This document shows positions 1 to 8,553 of a DNA stretch of 64,000 nucleotides, piece after piece. This stretch comes from Sporosarcina sp. GTDB lineage: Bacteria > Bacillota > Bacilli > Bacillales_A > Planococcaceae. How positions within the stretch are numbered: position 1 is the first letter of the stretch; each line of letters opens with the position of its first letter. The notes beneath the pieces are model-generated. The model searched no databases. It was not told the origin of the DNA and saw only the letters and a list, made by a program, of their open reading frames with translations. Made by a program: the position numbers and the translations under genes. Location: positions 1 through 64,000 of the forward strand of contig JARIDO010000025.1 of the NCBI GenBank assembly GCA_029263895.1, in the 5' to 3' direction.

Positions 1-116
1 TTCTATTTTTAAATGAAGGGGTTATCGAAGAAGAAGGTCATCCAACAGATATCCTTGTTAATCCTGAAAGTGAAAGATTGCAAGATTTCCTTAGCCGCTT
101 TAATAGTGGGAGATAA
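1..116 (+). CDS. C-terminal end of an ABC transporter ATP-binding protein (partial)
   Basis: An open frame enters from the left edge (first full codon at position 3) and stops at TAA 114-116. The 37 visible residues include NEGVIEEEGHPTDILVNP and end in LQDFLSRFNSGR. This is the usual tail of polar amino acid ABC ATPases of the GlnQ type, after the H-loop, where 'G.I.EEG.P..I..NP...R...FL' is typical. The Walker motifs lie outside the window, so the family assignment rests on this tail alone. A rho-independent terminator follows within 12 bases, so it is probably the last gene of its operon. Confidence 0.6.
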   Translation, partial: LFLNEGVIEEEGHPTDILVNPESERLQDFLSRFNSGR

Positions 117-127
117 GCAAAATGTAA

Positions 128-157
128 AACACCACAGTCCAAGGATTGTGGTGTTTT
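128..157 (+). terminator. Rho-independent terminator after the partial ABC ATPase
   Basis: Perfect 9-bp stem AACACCACA (128-136) / TGTGGTGTT (147-155) running into a short T tract. Confidence 0.8.
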
Positions 158-194
158 TGGTAGGATGGATTGAGCTGTTTTAAACTCATTTGTG

Positions 195-728
195 CTAAAC
201 GAACATGGCCATCATTAAGGAATTGTAGTATACATCGTCAACTAGGTTGTCCTTTAGTGACAATCCCTCTTTTACAAAGCCAAGTTTTTCATATAATTGA
301 ATAGCGGTATCATTATCTTCACGTGTAACTAAGGTGATTTTTCGGGTGATTTCGTTCGTTTTTGCCCAGTCAATGAGTAGTTCCATCATTTTCCGCCCAA
401 CACCTTGTCCAATGAATTGTTGACTGACAACAATACCTAATGTCCCAACATGTTTCGATCTTGTCTTTTGGTTTGAATGAATAGATGCAATGCTAATAAT
501 CTCCCTATTTACAGTTGCAATATAGATGATTGAGTTTTTTTCTAAACGTGTCGCTTCGAGTGCACTTTTATAGTTTTCTACATCACTCGTAAATTCATTT
601 TTACCAAATGATAGATAGTCTGACTCGCCACCTACTCGATTATAAAAATTGATAATTGCTTGCGCATCGTCCATTGTTGCTTCTGAAATAGTTACTTGTT
701 GTTGATTTTTTAAACGGAATGGTTGCAT
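195..728 (-). CDS. GNAT family N-acetyltransferase
   Basis: A 177-residue protein covering one complete GNAT fold. The acetyl-CoA pyrophosphate-binding motif (Q-x-x-G-x-G/A type) is visible as QFIGQGVGRKM at about residues 103-113. The C-terminal strand-helix signature NDTAIQLYEKLGFVKEG follows at about 139-155. It should transfer an acetyl group from acetyl-CoA to an amine; the substrate cannot be read from the sequence. The start is ATG with only a weak upstream AGAAAGAAG. It stands alone, convergent with the ABC ATPase and divergent from the methyltransferase at 903. Family certain, substrate unknown. Confidence 0.85.
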   Translation of the reverse strand: MQPFRLKNQQQVTISEATMDDAQAIINFYNRVGGESDYLSFGKNEFTSDVENYKSALEATRLEKNSIIYIATVNREIISIASIHSNQKTRSKHVGTLGIVVSQQFIGQGVGRKMMELLIDWAKTNEITRKITLVTREDNDTAIQLYEKLGFVKEGLSLKDNLVDDVYYNSLMMAMFV

Positions 729-902
729 AGAAACACTTCTTTCTATTATTAATAGCTCACTCTTTATCGTAAAGTGTTATAGACGTTTTAGTCTAGTATA
801 ACGTCTATGTTACGAAGTGGTATAATTTTCATAATTAAATGATACGGTATTGTAAGCGGAGATTAACATAACGACAAAAAAATAAAGGGAAAGAGGTTAT
901 AT

Positions 903-1754
903 ATGTCTGGAACAGCAATTAATGAAATTGTTGGATGCATGGCAATGACAGGTGGTATGGCTGATATTCAACGAATCCAAACAGAACATCGCTTGAGGCT
1001 AATCGAGTTTTGGGGAATTGAAAAAGGGAGTCGTGTTTTAGAGGTAGGTTGTGGGCAAGGAGATACGACGGCTGCACTAGCCTATACCGTTGGAGAAAAA
1101 GGGCTTGTTCATGGCATTGATATAGCAACGCCTGATTATGGAGCACCTATCACATTAGGTGCTGCAGCCCGACATTTACAAAAGTCTATTTTAGGAAAGC
1201 AAATTAAGATGGAATTTAACATGGATCTATTGGCGGATGACTTTAGATGTGTTGATGCCGAATATGATTATATTGTTTTCTCCCATTGCTCATGGTATTT
1301 GAAATCATTTGATGAGTTATTGGAGATGTTAACCAAGGCGAAAAGGTATGCTAAAAATCTATGCTTTGCTGAATGGGATACGAGAATTCACCGTATTGAA
1401 CAACATCCTCATTTTTTGGCAATTTTAATTCAATCTCAATATGAATGTTTTAAAGAAAGTAGTTTTTCAAACGTTCGAACTTTATTCACACCATCGGATA
1501 TTAAAAAATTAACAGCAATAGCAGGTTGGGAAATCAGCGCAGAGCGTACAATACACTCTCCGAAACTGCAGGATGGAATGTGGGAAGTAGGCATGATGGT
1601 CGCAAAATATAACGATGAAATTAGGAAGCTTTCTGACATTCCAGCAAAACTTAAGACGTTGATTGAATCGCAAGTCGAGTTAGTTAAGTTTGCACAAAAA
1701 CAGCGAAAGATTCAACCGATGTCTGTCTTTACATTTAAAGCTTATGTAAAATAA
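903..1754 (+). CDS. Class I SAM-dependent methyltransferase
   Basis: A 283-residue cytoplasmic protein. Motif I, VLEVGCGQGD, lies at about residues 45-54, and the acidic strand-2 end GLVHGIDIA follows at about 68-76, as in class I Rossmann methyltransferases. The post-motif strand EYDYIVFSHCSWYL at about 119-132 matches motif IV. ATG 903 is preceded by GGGAAAGAGG at good spacing. It is monocistronic, with a strong bidirectional terminator just downstream. The acceptor (small molecule, lipid or protein) cannot be inferred; the family is clear. Confidence 0.85.
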   Translation: MSGTAINEIVGCMAMTGGMADIQRIQTEHRLRLIEFWGIEKGSRVLEVGCGQGDTTAALAYTVGEKGLVHGIDIATPDYGAPITLGAAARHLQKSILGKQIKMEFNMDLLADDFRCVDAEYDYIVFSHCSWYLKSFDELLEMLTKAKRYAKNLCFAEWDTRIHRIEQHPHFLAILIQSQYECFKESSFSNVRTLFTPSDIKKLTAIAGWEISAERTIHSPKLQDGMWEVGMMVAKYNDEIRKLSDIPAKLKTLIESQVELVKFAQKQRKIQPMSVFTFKAYVK

Positions 1755-1778
1755 TTTATACAGTGTATAGAAAGACTG

Positions 1779-1825
1779 AAAAGAGGCACATTCGCTAGAT
1801 AGTACTAGCAAATGTGCCTCTTTTA
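1779..1825. terminator. Bidirectional terminator between convergent genes
   Basis: Long inverted repeat AAGAGGCACATTCGCTAG / CTAGCAAATGTGCCTCTT (one mismatch), flanked by A and T tracts on the two sides. It can serve the methyltransferase (+) and the symporter (-). Confidence 0.85.
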
Positions 1826-1851
1826 AAATCAGTTTCATCTTTTAAATGTAG

Positions 1852-3084
1852 TTATGCTTTTGCTAACTTCTTGCGTTCTCCACGGTCCACAACAGCAGCA
1901 CCTACAATGTCGCCAATTACATTAGAAGCTGTTCCACCCATGCCGATGATTGCATCCACTCCTGCAATCAATGCGACGATTTCTAATGGTAAGTTAAACA
2001 TTGTAAGAACGACTGATAATGTAACTAGTCCCGCGGCAGGAACACCGGCTGTTCCGATTGATAGGAGCGTTCCGATGACAACAATTAAAAGGAAATCGGA
2101 AACTGATAAATTTAAATTGGTAATATTAGCAGCGAAAACTAATGATATACCCATTCGTAACGCCCCACCGTCTGAGTTAAATACCGCTCCTAATGGCAGA
2201 GCAAAGTTTGCGGTTTTCTCAGAAACTCCTGCTTTCTTTGCTGCATCTATTGCAATGGGCAAAGATGCGATACTACTCGAAGTGAAAAATGCGGTTGTAT
2301 AAGCGTCCTTCGTTTGTTTAAAGAAATGGACGATAGGTGTTCTGGAATATTTAAGAAAACCTACATAGACGACCAACCAAAGGATAATAATTCCCACGTA
2401 AAAAGTAGCCGTAAATGATAACAACGCTTTAAATGTTTCTACACCCTGACTACCAAAAGCGGTGGCGCTAATTGCGAAAACGCCTATAGGAGCGTAAAGT
2501 AATACCCCACTTAATATTTTGTAAAACATCGTATTCAGCGCAACCAATAGCTTGTCCAACAAAGCGCCGTATTCCTCCAATTGCTTATCAGCAGAGAATT
2601 TCATCATTGAAATCGCCATACCAATAATGACAGCAACAAATAATATCGACATTAAATCACCTGATGTGAAAGCTGCAAACAAATTTTTAGGAACGATTTG
2701 CAGTAGCACATCTGAAATGTGTGGAGTGACAGGTTTCTCTACAGTCTCAACGGGCAGCGTTAAGCCTTTTCCAGGGTTAAACCATAGTGCAAGTGACAAA
2801 CCAATTAAGACGGCAGCGGCTGTAGTAACGGCGTAGTAAACGATTAATTTACCCCCGATACGTCCTAATTGAGTGACGTTCATTTGATTGACAGCTAAAA
2901 CGACAGTTAGAAAAATAACAGGAAGGGCAACTAAACTTAATAAATTCAACAATAATGTACCCAAAGGTGCTAGAAAGCCAATTTTCGTTCCAAATATAAT
3001 TCCTATAATCGCGCCTAAAATGAATCCAGTTGTTATTTTGATCACAAAAGGTGTAGATTTATATTTATTCCATATATATTTCAA
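1852..3084 (-). CDS. Dicarboxylate/amino acid:cation symporter (DAACS/GltP-DctA family)
   Basis: A 410-residue membrane carrier of usual family length. The family landmarks are present in order: re-entrant loop HP1 with SSSIASLP, the TM7 cation site as NSDGG where most members have NMDGT, HP2 with GTAGVPAAG, and TM8 with GMGGTASNVIGD. In glutamate and aspartate carriers TM8 normally has an arginine just before the T-x-x-N-V-x-G-D stretch. Here that position is glycine, which argues against an acidic side chain as substrate. A neutral amino acid or another anion is possible. Single gene between a shared terminator and a divergent methyltransferase. Family certain, substrate open. Confidence 0.9.
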   Translation of the reverse strand: MKYIWNKYKSTPFVIKITTGFILGAIIGIIFGTKIGFLAPLGTLLLNLLSLVALPVIFLTVVLAVNQMNVTQLGRIGGKLIVYYAVTTAAAVLIGLSLALWFNPGKGLTLPVETVEKPVTPHISDVLLQIVPKNLFAAFTSGDLMSILFVAVIIGMAISMMKFSADKQLEEYGALLDKLLVALNTMFYKILSGVLLYAPIGVFAISATAFGSQGVETFKALLSFTATFYVGIIILWLVVYVGFLKYSRTPIVHFFKQTKDAYTTAFFTSSSIASLPIAIDAAKKAGVSEKTANFALPLGAVFNSDGGALRMGISLVFAANITNLNLSVSDFLLIVVIGTLLSIGTAGVPAAGLVTLSVVLTMFNLPLEIVALIAGVDAIIGMGGTASNVIGDIVGAAVVDRGERKKLAKA

Positions 3085-3245
3085 TGGATTTGGCCTCCTA
3101 TTCGATCTTTAAATGAATATCTTTTAGTGTAGCATAAGCAACTAAAAGCTTATGCATATATTGATTTGCAATAAAAAAGTATACTGGAAACACAAAGTCT
3201 ATTTGATACTCAAATTTTAAAAAAGTGAAGCGAAGGAGCATGTTA

Positions 3246-3851
3246 ATGAATGACAAAGAGATGGATCGATTGCTCCGCATTAAAACGGAAGGAAATCGGC
3301 AATGGTCAAATCAATCCTCACATTATAATCGTTACGAAGCGACACCATATCGTGCATTAGATGAACTATTTCAAAACTATACTGTGGAAAAAAAAGACGT
3401 TTTTATAGATTATGGTTGTGGGAAGGGTCGATTTCCGATATATGTAAATAACCTATTTGGTGTATCTGCAACAGGGATTGAAATGAAATCCTCGTTATTT
3501 CAGGAAGCACTTGAAAACCAAGCAAACTATATGAAAAAAACAAAGATGCGTGGACTCGTGAGGTTTGAATGCTGCTTAGCAGAAGACTACGAAGTAGAAG
3601 CAACGGATAACCGATTTTATTTTTTTAACCCATTTTCATCAGAAATTTTCAGCAATGTAGTCAACCAGATTCTAAGATCTTGCGAAGCCAACAACCGCTC
3701 AGTAGATATCATCTTATATTATCCAACATCGGATTATATTGCTTACCTTAACTTTCGTTCGCCTTTTACATTTGCCAAAGAAATACGTGTACCAGAGCTG
3801 TATGATCAAAACAGTAATGAGCGCTTTGTAATCTATCGATATGAATCATGA
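3246..3851 (+). CDS. Class I SAM-dependent methyltransferase-like protein
   Basis: A 201-residue protein with a Rossmann-type SAM site: DYGCGKGRFPIYV at about residues 53-65, then the ribose-binding acidic residue in GIEMKSSL at about 73-80. The later FYFFNPFS is an NPPF-like motif IV variant. The ATG at 3246 is preferred because AAGGAG (3233-3238) lies 7 bases upstream. GTG 3225 precedes that site and ATG 3240 is too close to it. It resembles small uncharacterised Bacillales methyltransferases; the substrate is unknown. It is divergent from the symporter. Confidence 0.75.
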   Translation: MNDKEMDRLLRIKTEGNRQWSNQSSHYNRYEATPYRALDELFQNYTVEKKDVFIDYGCGKGRFPIYVNNLFGVSATGIEMKSSLFQEALENQANYMKKTKMRGLVRFECCLAEDYEVEATDNRFYFFNPFSSEIFSNVVNQILRSCEANNRSVDIILYYPTSDYIAYLNFRSPFTFAKEIRVPELYDQNSNERFVIYRYES

Positions 3852-3947
3852 CAATTAGAAAGAGTTCGAGTGGTTACAACATGAAATGAAATGCAAAAAG
3901 CATGGTATACTAAATGAACACAATTAGAACAGGGAGGTTACACAAAA

Positions 3948-4124
3948 ATGCAATATGCAAAATCAAAGATGGAGCAATTAGTAAGAGAAGATCCTCAACT
4001 AACTAAGGAACTAAAACAAATCATGAAAGAGCATGATTTGGAAAAAAGTTTTGCACTAAAAGCACTTTACCATTCTGCGGTAAAAGACGGCGGAAAATGG
4101 CAAAAGGATTATCAAGAACTATAA
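3948..4124 (+). CDS. Small conserved-looking helical protein of 58 residues, unknown function
   Basis: A short frame that runs from ATG 3948 to TAA 4122-4124. GGGAGG lies about 10 bases upstream and a perfect terminator follows at once, so it looks like a real monocistronic gene. The product is soluble, charged and predicted helical (starts MQYAKSKMEQLVRED, ends KWQKDYQEL). It has no signal sequence, membrane segment or cysteine. I do not recognise a family. Coding support comes from the ribosome binding site, the clean ends and the sensible amino acid composition only. Confidence 0.65.
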   Translation: MQYAKSKMEQLVREDPQLTKELKQIMKEHDLEKSFALKALYHSAVKDGGKWQKDYQEL

Positions 4125-4133
4125 GCATAAGAG

Positions 4134-4170
4134 AAGCACGTAGCCTTTAGTGAAAGCTACGTGTTTTTTT
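4134..4170 (+). terminator. Rho-independent terminator after the 58-residue gene
   Basis: Stem CACGTAGC (4137-4144) / GCTACGTG (4156-4163) followed by seven T. Confidence 0.85.
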
Positions 4171-4278
4171 GTCGAAACTTTTATTGCTTTACATTGAGGA
4201 AAGTGAAACTTTTCTATCCAATAACCGACCAATAGAATGAACCGATATAAAACGATTTCAACATAGGAGGCTATCACA

Positions 4279-4836
4279 ATGAAAATGATAGTTACGGCAC
4301 TTACAATGGCTATGGTTTTACTTGTATTGACAGGTTGTACAAGTGGTAATACAGTTGGAAAAGAAGCTGCTTCTTTTGATGAAATGACAACTGCTATAAA
4401 AGAACAGATTGCTGTGGATTTAAAAGACGATGGGGTTAAAGAGGAAGTTCTTGTAGATGGCAAGCTTACTTATTATATGGAAACGGACTTAACTGGTACA
4501 GAGGAGAGTGACCCGGCAATAGCGATTTGGATAGAAAAAACGGGCTTGAATAAAGAAGAAATCGTTAATGGAAAAGTCATAGCTGCAATGATGAATGTCA
4601 ACGCAGATGAAATTATTTTACTAGAAGCAAAAGACGAAAAAGATGTTGCTTCGTTGAAAGAATCGCTTGAGAAGGAATTAGAAGGACAAATTCAGACATG
4701 GAAACAATATTTACCTGATCAATATGAAAAGGTAGAAAAAAATATTATTAAAACGAACGGAAAATACTTATTATATGTAACATATTCAAAGCCAGAAAAC
4801 ATTGAAAAGGTATTTGATAACAGTTTTAAAAAATAA
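4279..4836 (+). CDS. DUF4358-type lipoprotein
   Basis: A 185-residue secreted lipoprotein. The N-terminus has basic residues, a hydrophobic core and the lipobox LTGC, with the acylated cysteine at residue 20. The rest is a soluble domain of about 150 residues, rich in acidic residues, of the DUF4358 kind. Members of this family commonly sit beside MBOAT and DHHW genes, as here, so a role in the same envelope acylation machinery is inferred. AGGAGG (4265-4270) precedes ATG 4279. A hairpin terminator separates it from the MBOAT gene, so the two may be only partly co-transcribed. Confidence 0.75.
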   Translation: MKMIVTALTMAMVLLVLTGCTSGNTVGKEAASFDEMTTAIKEQIAVDLKDDGVKEEVLVDGKLTYYMETDLTGTEESDPAIAIWIEKTGLNKEEIVNGKVIAAMMNVNADEIILLEAKDEKDVASLKESLEKELEGQIQTWKQYLPDQYEKVEKNIIKTNGKYLLYVTYSKPENIEKVFDNSFKK

Positions 4837-4874
4837 CAGAATGCTTCTATGAATATTGGGTGTATAGACAATTT

Positions 4875-4904
4875 AAAGGCACTTGTTGTGCCTTTTTCTT
4901 TTTT
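4875..4904 (+). terminator. Terminator or attenuator between lipoprotein and MBOAT genes
   Basis: Stem AAAGGCAC (4875-4882) / GTGCCTTT (4888-4895) with a T-rich tail. It lies only a few bases before the MBOAT ribosome binding site, so it may tune read-through into the next two genes. Confidence 0.75.
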
Positions 4905-4927
4905 CATTATTGATGGGAAGTGATGCA

Positions 4928-6352
4928 TTGGTCTTCAGTAGCTTAACGTTTATCTTCTTCTTTCTGCCGATTGCACTTGTGCTTTATTATAGTAGCCCTA
5001 AGAAATTGAAAAACATTGTTTTACTAGCCGTTAGTTTGTTTTTTTACGCTTGGGGAGAGCCTATTTATATCTTTCTGATGCTATTTTCCGCGTGCGTGGA
5101 TTATATGCATGGTTTACTTATACATAAATATCGACTTACGCATAAAGCAAAAGCAAGAACCGCTCTTATATCTTCATTAGTTGTTAACATTGCTATTTTA
5201 ACTTTCTTTAAATATGCAGACTTTCTAATCGGCAATATCAATTCATTATTCGGAATGGGAATTGAACCGTTAGATTTACCACTTCCAATTGGAATTTCCT
5301 TTTACACATTCCAAACGATGTCTTATTCTATTGATGTATATCGAGGACATGTAAAGCCTCAAAAAAACCTGATCACTTTAGCTTTGTATGTTACGTTATT
5401 TCCACAATTAATAGCAGGACCAATTGTGAGATACGAAACAATTGCTAAGGAACTACAAAATCGAAAGGTTACGAGTCAGCAGTTTTCTGATGGTGTTCAG
5501 TTATTTATCATTGGACTAGGAAAAAAAGTATTGATTGCAAACGCGATTGGTGAATTGTGGTTTGAAATACAAAGTCAAAGTCCGAGTGATTTAACGGTAT
5601 TAACTGCTTGGCTAGGTATAATCGCATTTGCATTCCAAATCTATTTTGATTTTAGTGGATACTCCGACATGGCAATTGGTTTAGGGAAAATGTTTGGCTT
5701 CAATTTCCCTAAAAACTTTAACTACCCATACATTGCCAAGAGTGTAACAGAGTTTTGGAGAAGGTGGCATATATCATTAGGTTCATGGTTTCGAGACTAT
5801 GTGTATATTCCACTTGGAGGTAATAAAAAAGGACAATGGAAGACCTATCGTAACCTGTTTATTGTGTGGGGGATTACAGGGTTATGGCATGGAGCAAGTT
5901 GGAACTTTGCACTTTGGGGCCTCTACTTTGGCGTCATTATTGCAATTGAAAAAGCAGGTTTGTTAAAAGGGTTATCAAAGCTAAATCCATTCTTCCAACA
6001 TGTCTATTTAATTTTCATAATTCTTGTGAGCTGGTTGCTATTTGTATTTGAAGATTTTAGCGCAGGATTTGCGTATGCAAAAGTCTTATTTGGGCTGTCA
6101 ACAAATTCCTTGTATGATACACAATTCCTGTATTATTTTTATACAAATAGTATTTTGATATTAATTGCCGTATTCGCATCTATGCCTACAATAAGGTACA
6201 TACAAAATAATGTGCTAAGTAAATGGTCGGGCTCAATTAGTAACTCCATTCAACAAACGATAGCAATTATTTGTTTCATCGCCATTCTTTTCTTATGTAC
6301 AGCATATTTAGTAGATGATTCATTCAATCCATTTTTATACTTCAGATTTTAA
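4928..6352 (+). CDS. MBOAT family O-acyltransferase (AlgI/DltB/PatA-like)
   Basis: A polytopic membrane protein of about 474 residues that would move an acyl group, often acetyl, onto an extracellular polymer. Visible signatures are FSSLTFIFFFLPIAL at the N-terminus, LFPQLIAGPIVRYETI, IYFDFSGYSDMAIGLGKMFG and SVTEFWRRWHISLGSWFRDY. The invariant catalytic histidine is in GLWHGASWNF. TTG 4928 is chosen because GGGAAGTG (4915-4922) lies just upstream and homologues begin M-V-F-S-S; ATG 4913 is an alternative. The stop overlaps the following reading frame as TAATG. Family certain; acceptor polymer unknown. Confidence 0.9.
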   Translation: MVFSSLTFIFFFLPIALVLYYSSPKKLKNIVLLAVSLFFYAWGEPIYIFLMLFSACVDYMHGLLIHKYRLTHKAKARTALISSLVVNIAILTFFKYADFLIGNINSLFGMGIEPLDLPLPIGISFYTFQTMSYSIDVYRGHVKPQKNLITLALYVTLFPQLIAGPIVRYETIAKELQNRKVTSQQFSDGVQLFIIGLGKKVLIANAIGELWFEIQSQSPSDLTVLTAWLGIIAFAFQIYFDFSGYSDMAIGLGKMFGFNFPKNFNYPYIAKSVTEFWRRWHISLGSWFRDYVYIPLGGNKKGQWKTYRNLFIVWGITGLWHGASWNFALWGLYFGVIIAIEKAGLLKGLSKLNPFFQHVYLIFIILVSWLLFVFEDFSAGFAYAKVLFGLSTNSLYDTQFLYYFYTNSILILIAVFASMPTIRYIQNNVLSKWSGSISNSIQQTIAIICFIAILFLCTAYLVDDSFNPFLYFRF

Positions 6353-6411
6353 TGAGGAAAGAAACTCTATTTCAGAAGTCTAATTCTCTTGAAGAAACGA
6401 GGAGTTACATT

Positions 6412-7536
6412 GTGAAGAAACTGAATGGAATCATAATCGGTGTATTTCTATGTTTTATTGGAGGCCTTGCATGCATGCATATTCTCACAAAGGATGTCTC
6501 TTTTTCAGAATATGAAAATCGAGTACTTTCGCCATTTCCTAAATTCACGCTGCAACGACTTGTAAGTGGAGATTTCACTACTGAATTCGAAGTTTATTTA
6601 AGTGATCAATTTGTTCATAAAGAGTTTTGGACTGGGATGAAAGCGAATGCTGAACGTGCAAAATTAAAGCAAGAAAATAATGGTGTATTTTGGGGTGAAG
6701 ACGGATATTTATTAGAGCATTTTAAAAAGCCTGGTGAGCAGTTAGCGAAAAACATAGCGAGTCTCCGTTATTTCAGTGTAAAAACAAACGGGTTATCTAC
6801 TTATTTCATGTTAGTGCCAACAGCTACCGATATTTATCCTGAGAAGTTACCGTTGTTTGCACAAACGTCGAGTCAACAAGAAGTGCTTGAAGATGTTAAA
6901 CAGCAAATTCAAGGTTCTATGCATTTTATAGATGTGTACGGGTCCCTTTTACAAGCAAAGAATGATGAAATTTATTTCCATACAGATCATCACTGGACGT
7001 CCCGTGGAGCTTATGTTGCCTATAAAAGAATTGCAAAAGAAGTGGGCTTCAAGGAATATGGTGAAGATGATTTCGCCGTACAAACTGTATCAAATGATTT
7101 TTATGGCACCCATTATGCCAAAGTGAATGATCACTCGATTAAACCGGATAGCATTGAGATTTATAAACCAAAGTTTGACGTTTCCTATCATATTGAGATT
7201 GAAGATAGTCAGTATGAGGCGGATTCATTGTATGAAAAAAGTTATTTAAGTAAACGTGATCAATACGCATTTTTCCTAAACGGTAATCATAGCAAAGTGA
7301 AGATTAAATCTTCCGTAAGAAATGGCCGTAAATTACTGCTAGTTAAAGATTCCTATGCACATATTTTAGTCCCTTTTTTAGCAAATCATTTTGAAGAAAT
7401 TCACATGATTGATTTACGTTACTTTCATGCTAATATCATTCACTACATTGAACAAAATGAAATGGATGATGTACTATTTTTATATAGTACAACCACATTT
7501 ACACAAGACTCAAACCTAGTTTGGCTTCGCCAATAA
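6412..7536 (+). CDS. DHHW (AlgX/AlgJ-like SGNH) family protein, partner of MBOAT
   Basis: A protein of about 374 residues with one N-terminal membrane anchor (IIIGVFLCFIGGLACMHIL) and an extracytoplasmic SGNH-like domain. The family-naming motif appears as HTDHHWTSRGAY at about residues 202-213. A second conserved block, LLVKDSYAHILVPFL, lies at about 319-333. In related systems this protein receives acyl groups passed outward by the MBOAT and places them on the polymer. GTG 6412 is preferred because AGGAG (6400-6404) is 7 bases upstream. The in-frame ATG 6352, coupled to the MBOAT stop, has no ribosome binding site. Confidence 0.85.
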   Translation: MKKLNGIIIGVFLCFIGGLACMHILTKDVSFSEYENRVLSPFPKFTLQRLVSGDFTTEFEVYLSDQFVHKEFWTGMKANAERAKLKQENNGVFWGEDGYLLEHFKKPGEQLAKNIASLRYFSVKTNGLSTYFMLVPTATDIYPEKLPLFAQTSSQQEVLEDVKQQIQGSMHFIDVYGSLLQAKNDEIYFHTDHHWTSRGAYVAYKRIAKEVGFKEYGEDDFAVQTVSNDFYGTHYAKVNDHSIKPDSIEIYKPKFDVSYHIEIEDSQYEADSLYEKSYLSKRDQYAFFLNGNHSKVKIKSSVRNGRKLLLVKDSYAHILVPFLANHFEEIHMIDLRYFHANIIHYIEQNEMDDVLFLYSTTTFTQDSNLVWLRQ

Positions 7537-7567
7537 ATAGACTTATAACATGCAAAGGGGAGATTGT

Positions 7568-8466
7568 ATGAAGCGTTTAACAGATCATTTAATTGTTATT
7601 TCCTTTGATTATTTATCGTCCTTGGTATTTTCAAGTACCCATGTCACTCATGAATGGAAGGCCATTTCATTTATTAGAAATGAATAATTGCTTTTGTCTT
7701 GTGCGTAATGATATTAAACAACCTGAATTAGATGACTTTGTCACAGCTTAAGCAGTTCAAACGATTCAAACAAAAAAGCCAAACTTGCTACTTATAAATC
7801 TCGTGGATCTTGATTGGCAAAGACATCAAGGTGGTTTTGATTCACAAGAAGCAAGAGCTGCAATTGTACGACATGACCGTCGTCTTGGAGAAATTACTAC
7901 AGCACTAAAAGACAGGGGCATCTATCATTGCACTAGGCGGTCATAGTACATTGGATGCGTCACATACGGTGAATATGAATGTATTGTTGAAAGAAAATGG
8001 CTTATCCGAGTAAATAAAAAAGGTAAGGTGAAATCGTGGCAAGCATATTGTAAAAGTAATGATGGATCAGCGTAAATTTACTTGAATAGTGATGAAGATG
8101 CAGCTGTTAGAAATCAACTGGAAGCGGTGTTGCATTCACTCGTTCGTAATGAAAAAAATGTTGTTGAAAGCATTTTAAAGGGGTTAGAAGCTGACCAACT
8201 TTGGGGCAGTTGGGGCGGCATTCATATTAGAGGCGCGCAAAGGATTTTATTTTACACTGCATGTAAATCGTATATTTATCGAACAGATAGGTAAAGAAAA
8301 TCTGAAGGCCGGTCATTATACGTTTGCAGCACATGACTATTCTCCACAGAAAGAAAATTATAAAACGGTGTTCATTGCATTTATGAATCTTGTGGATGAA
8401 GGACCGATATTTGCTCAATTATTAGGGCTTGGTTTAGGGGAAATAGATGGGAAAGTGGTCATTTAA
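7568..8466 (+). pseudogene. Decayed alkaline phosphatase-superfamily phosphodiesterase gene
   Basis: The segment begins with a good start (AAAGGGGA before ATG 7568) and MKRLTDHLIVISFDYLSSL, the opening of nucleotide pyrophosphatase/alkaline phosphatase-type enzymes. It soon runs into stops. Pieces of the same protein then follow in different frames: KPNLLLINLVDLDWQRHQGG near 7777, ALGGHSTLDASHT near 7930, NSDEDAAVRNQLEAVLHSL near 8082, and FAAHDYSPQKENYKTV to a natural stop at 8464-8466. I count at least three frame changes, an in-frame TAA after KSNDGSA, and loss of much of the N-terminal half including most metal ligands. Non-functional. Confidence 0.8.
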
Positions 8467-8553
8467 CTAATCGATAACACAAAATTTTGATTTTTACATA
8501 TTTTTAGGCTTCTATTGTTGTACACTAGTAGAAATAGGCGAAGGGGTGGGGGA

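Noticed and set aside
1814-2302. 162-codon plus-strand frame opposite the symporter gene
   Set aside because: It mirrors the symporter coding strand, has biased P/T/A/S composition and no ribosome binding site.
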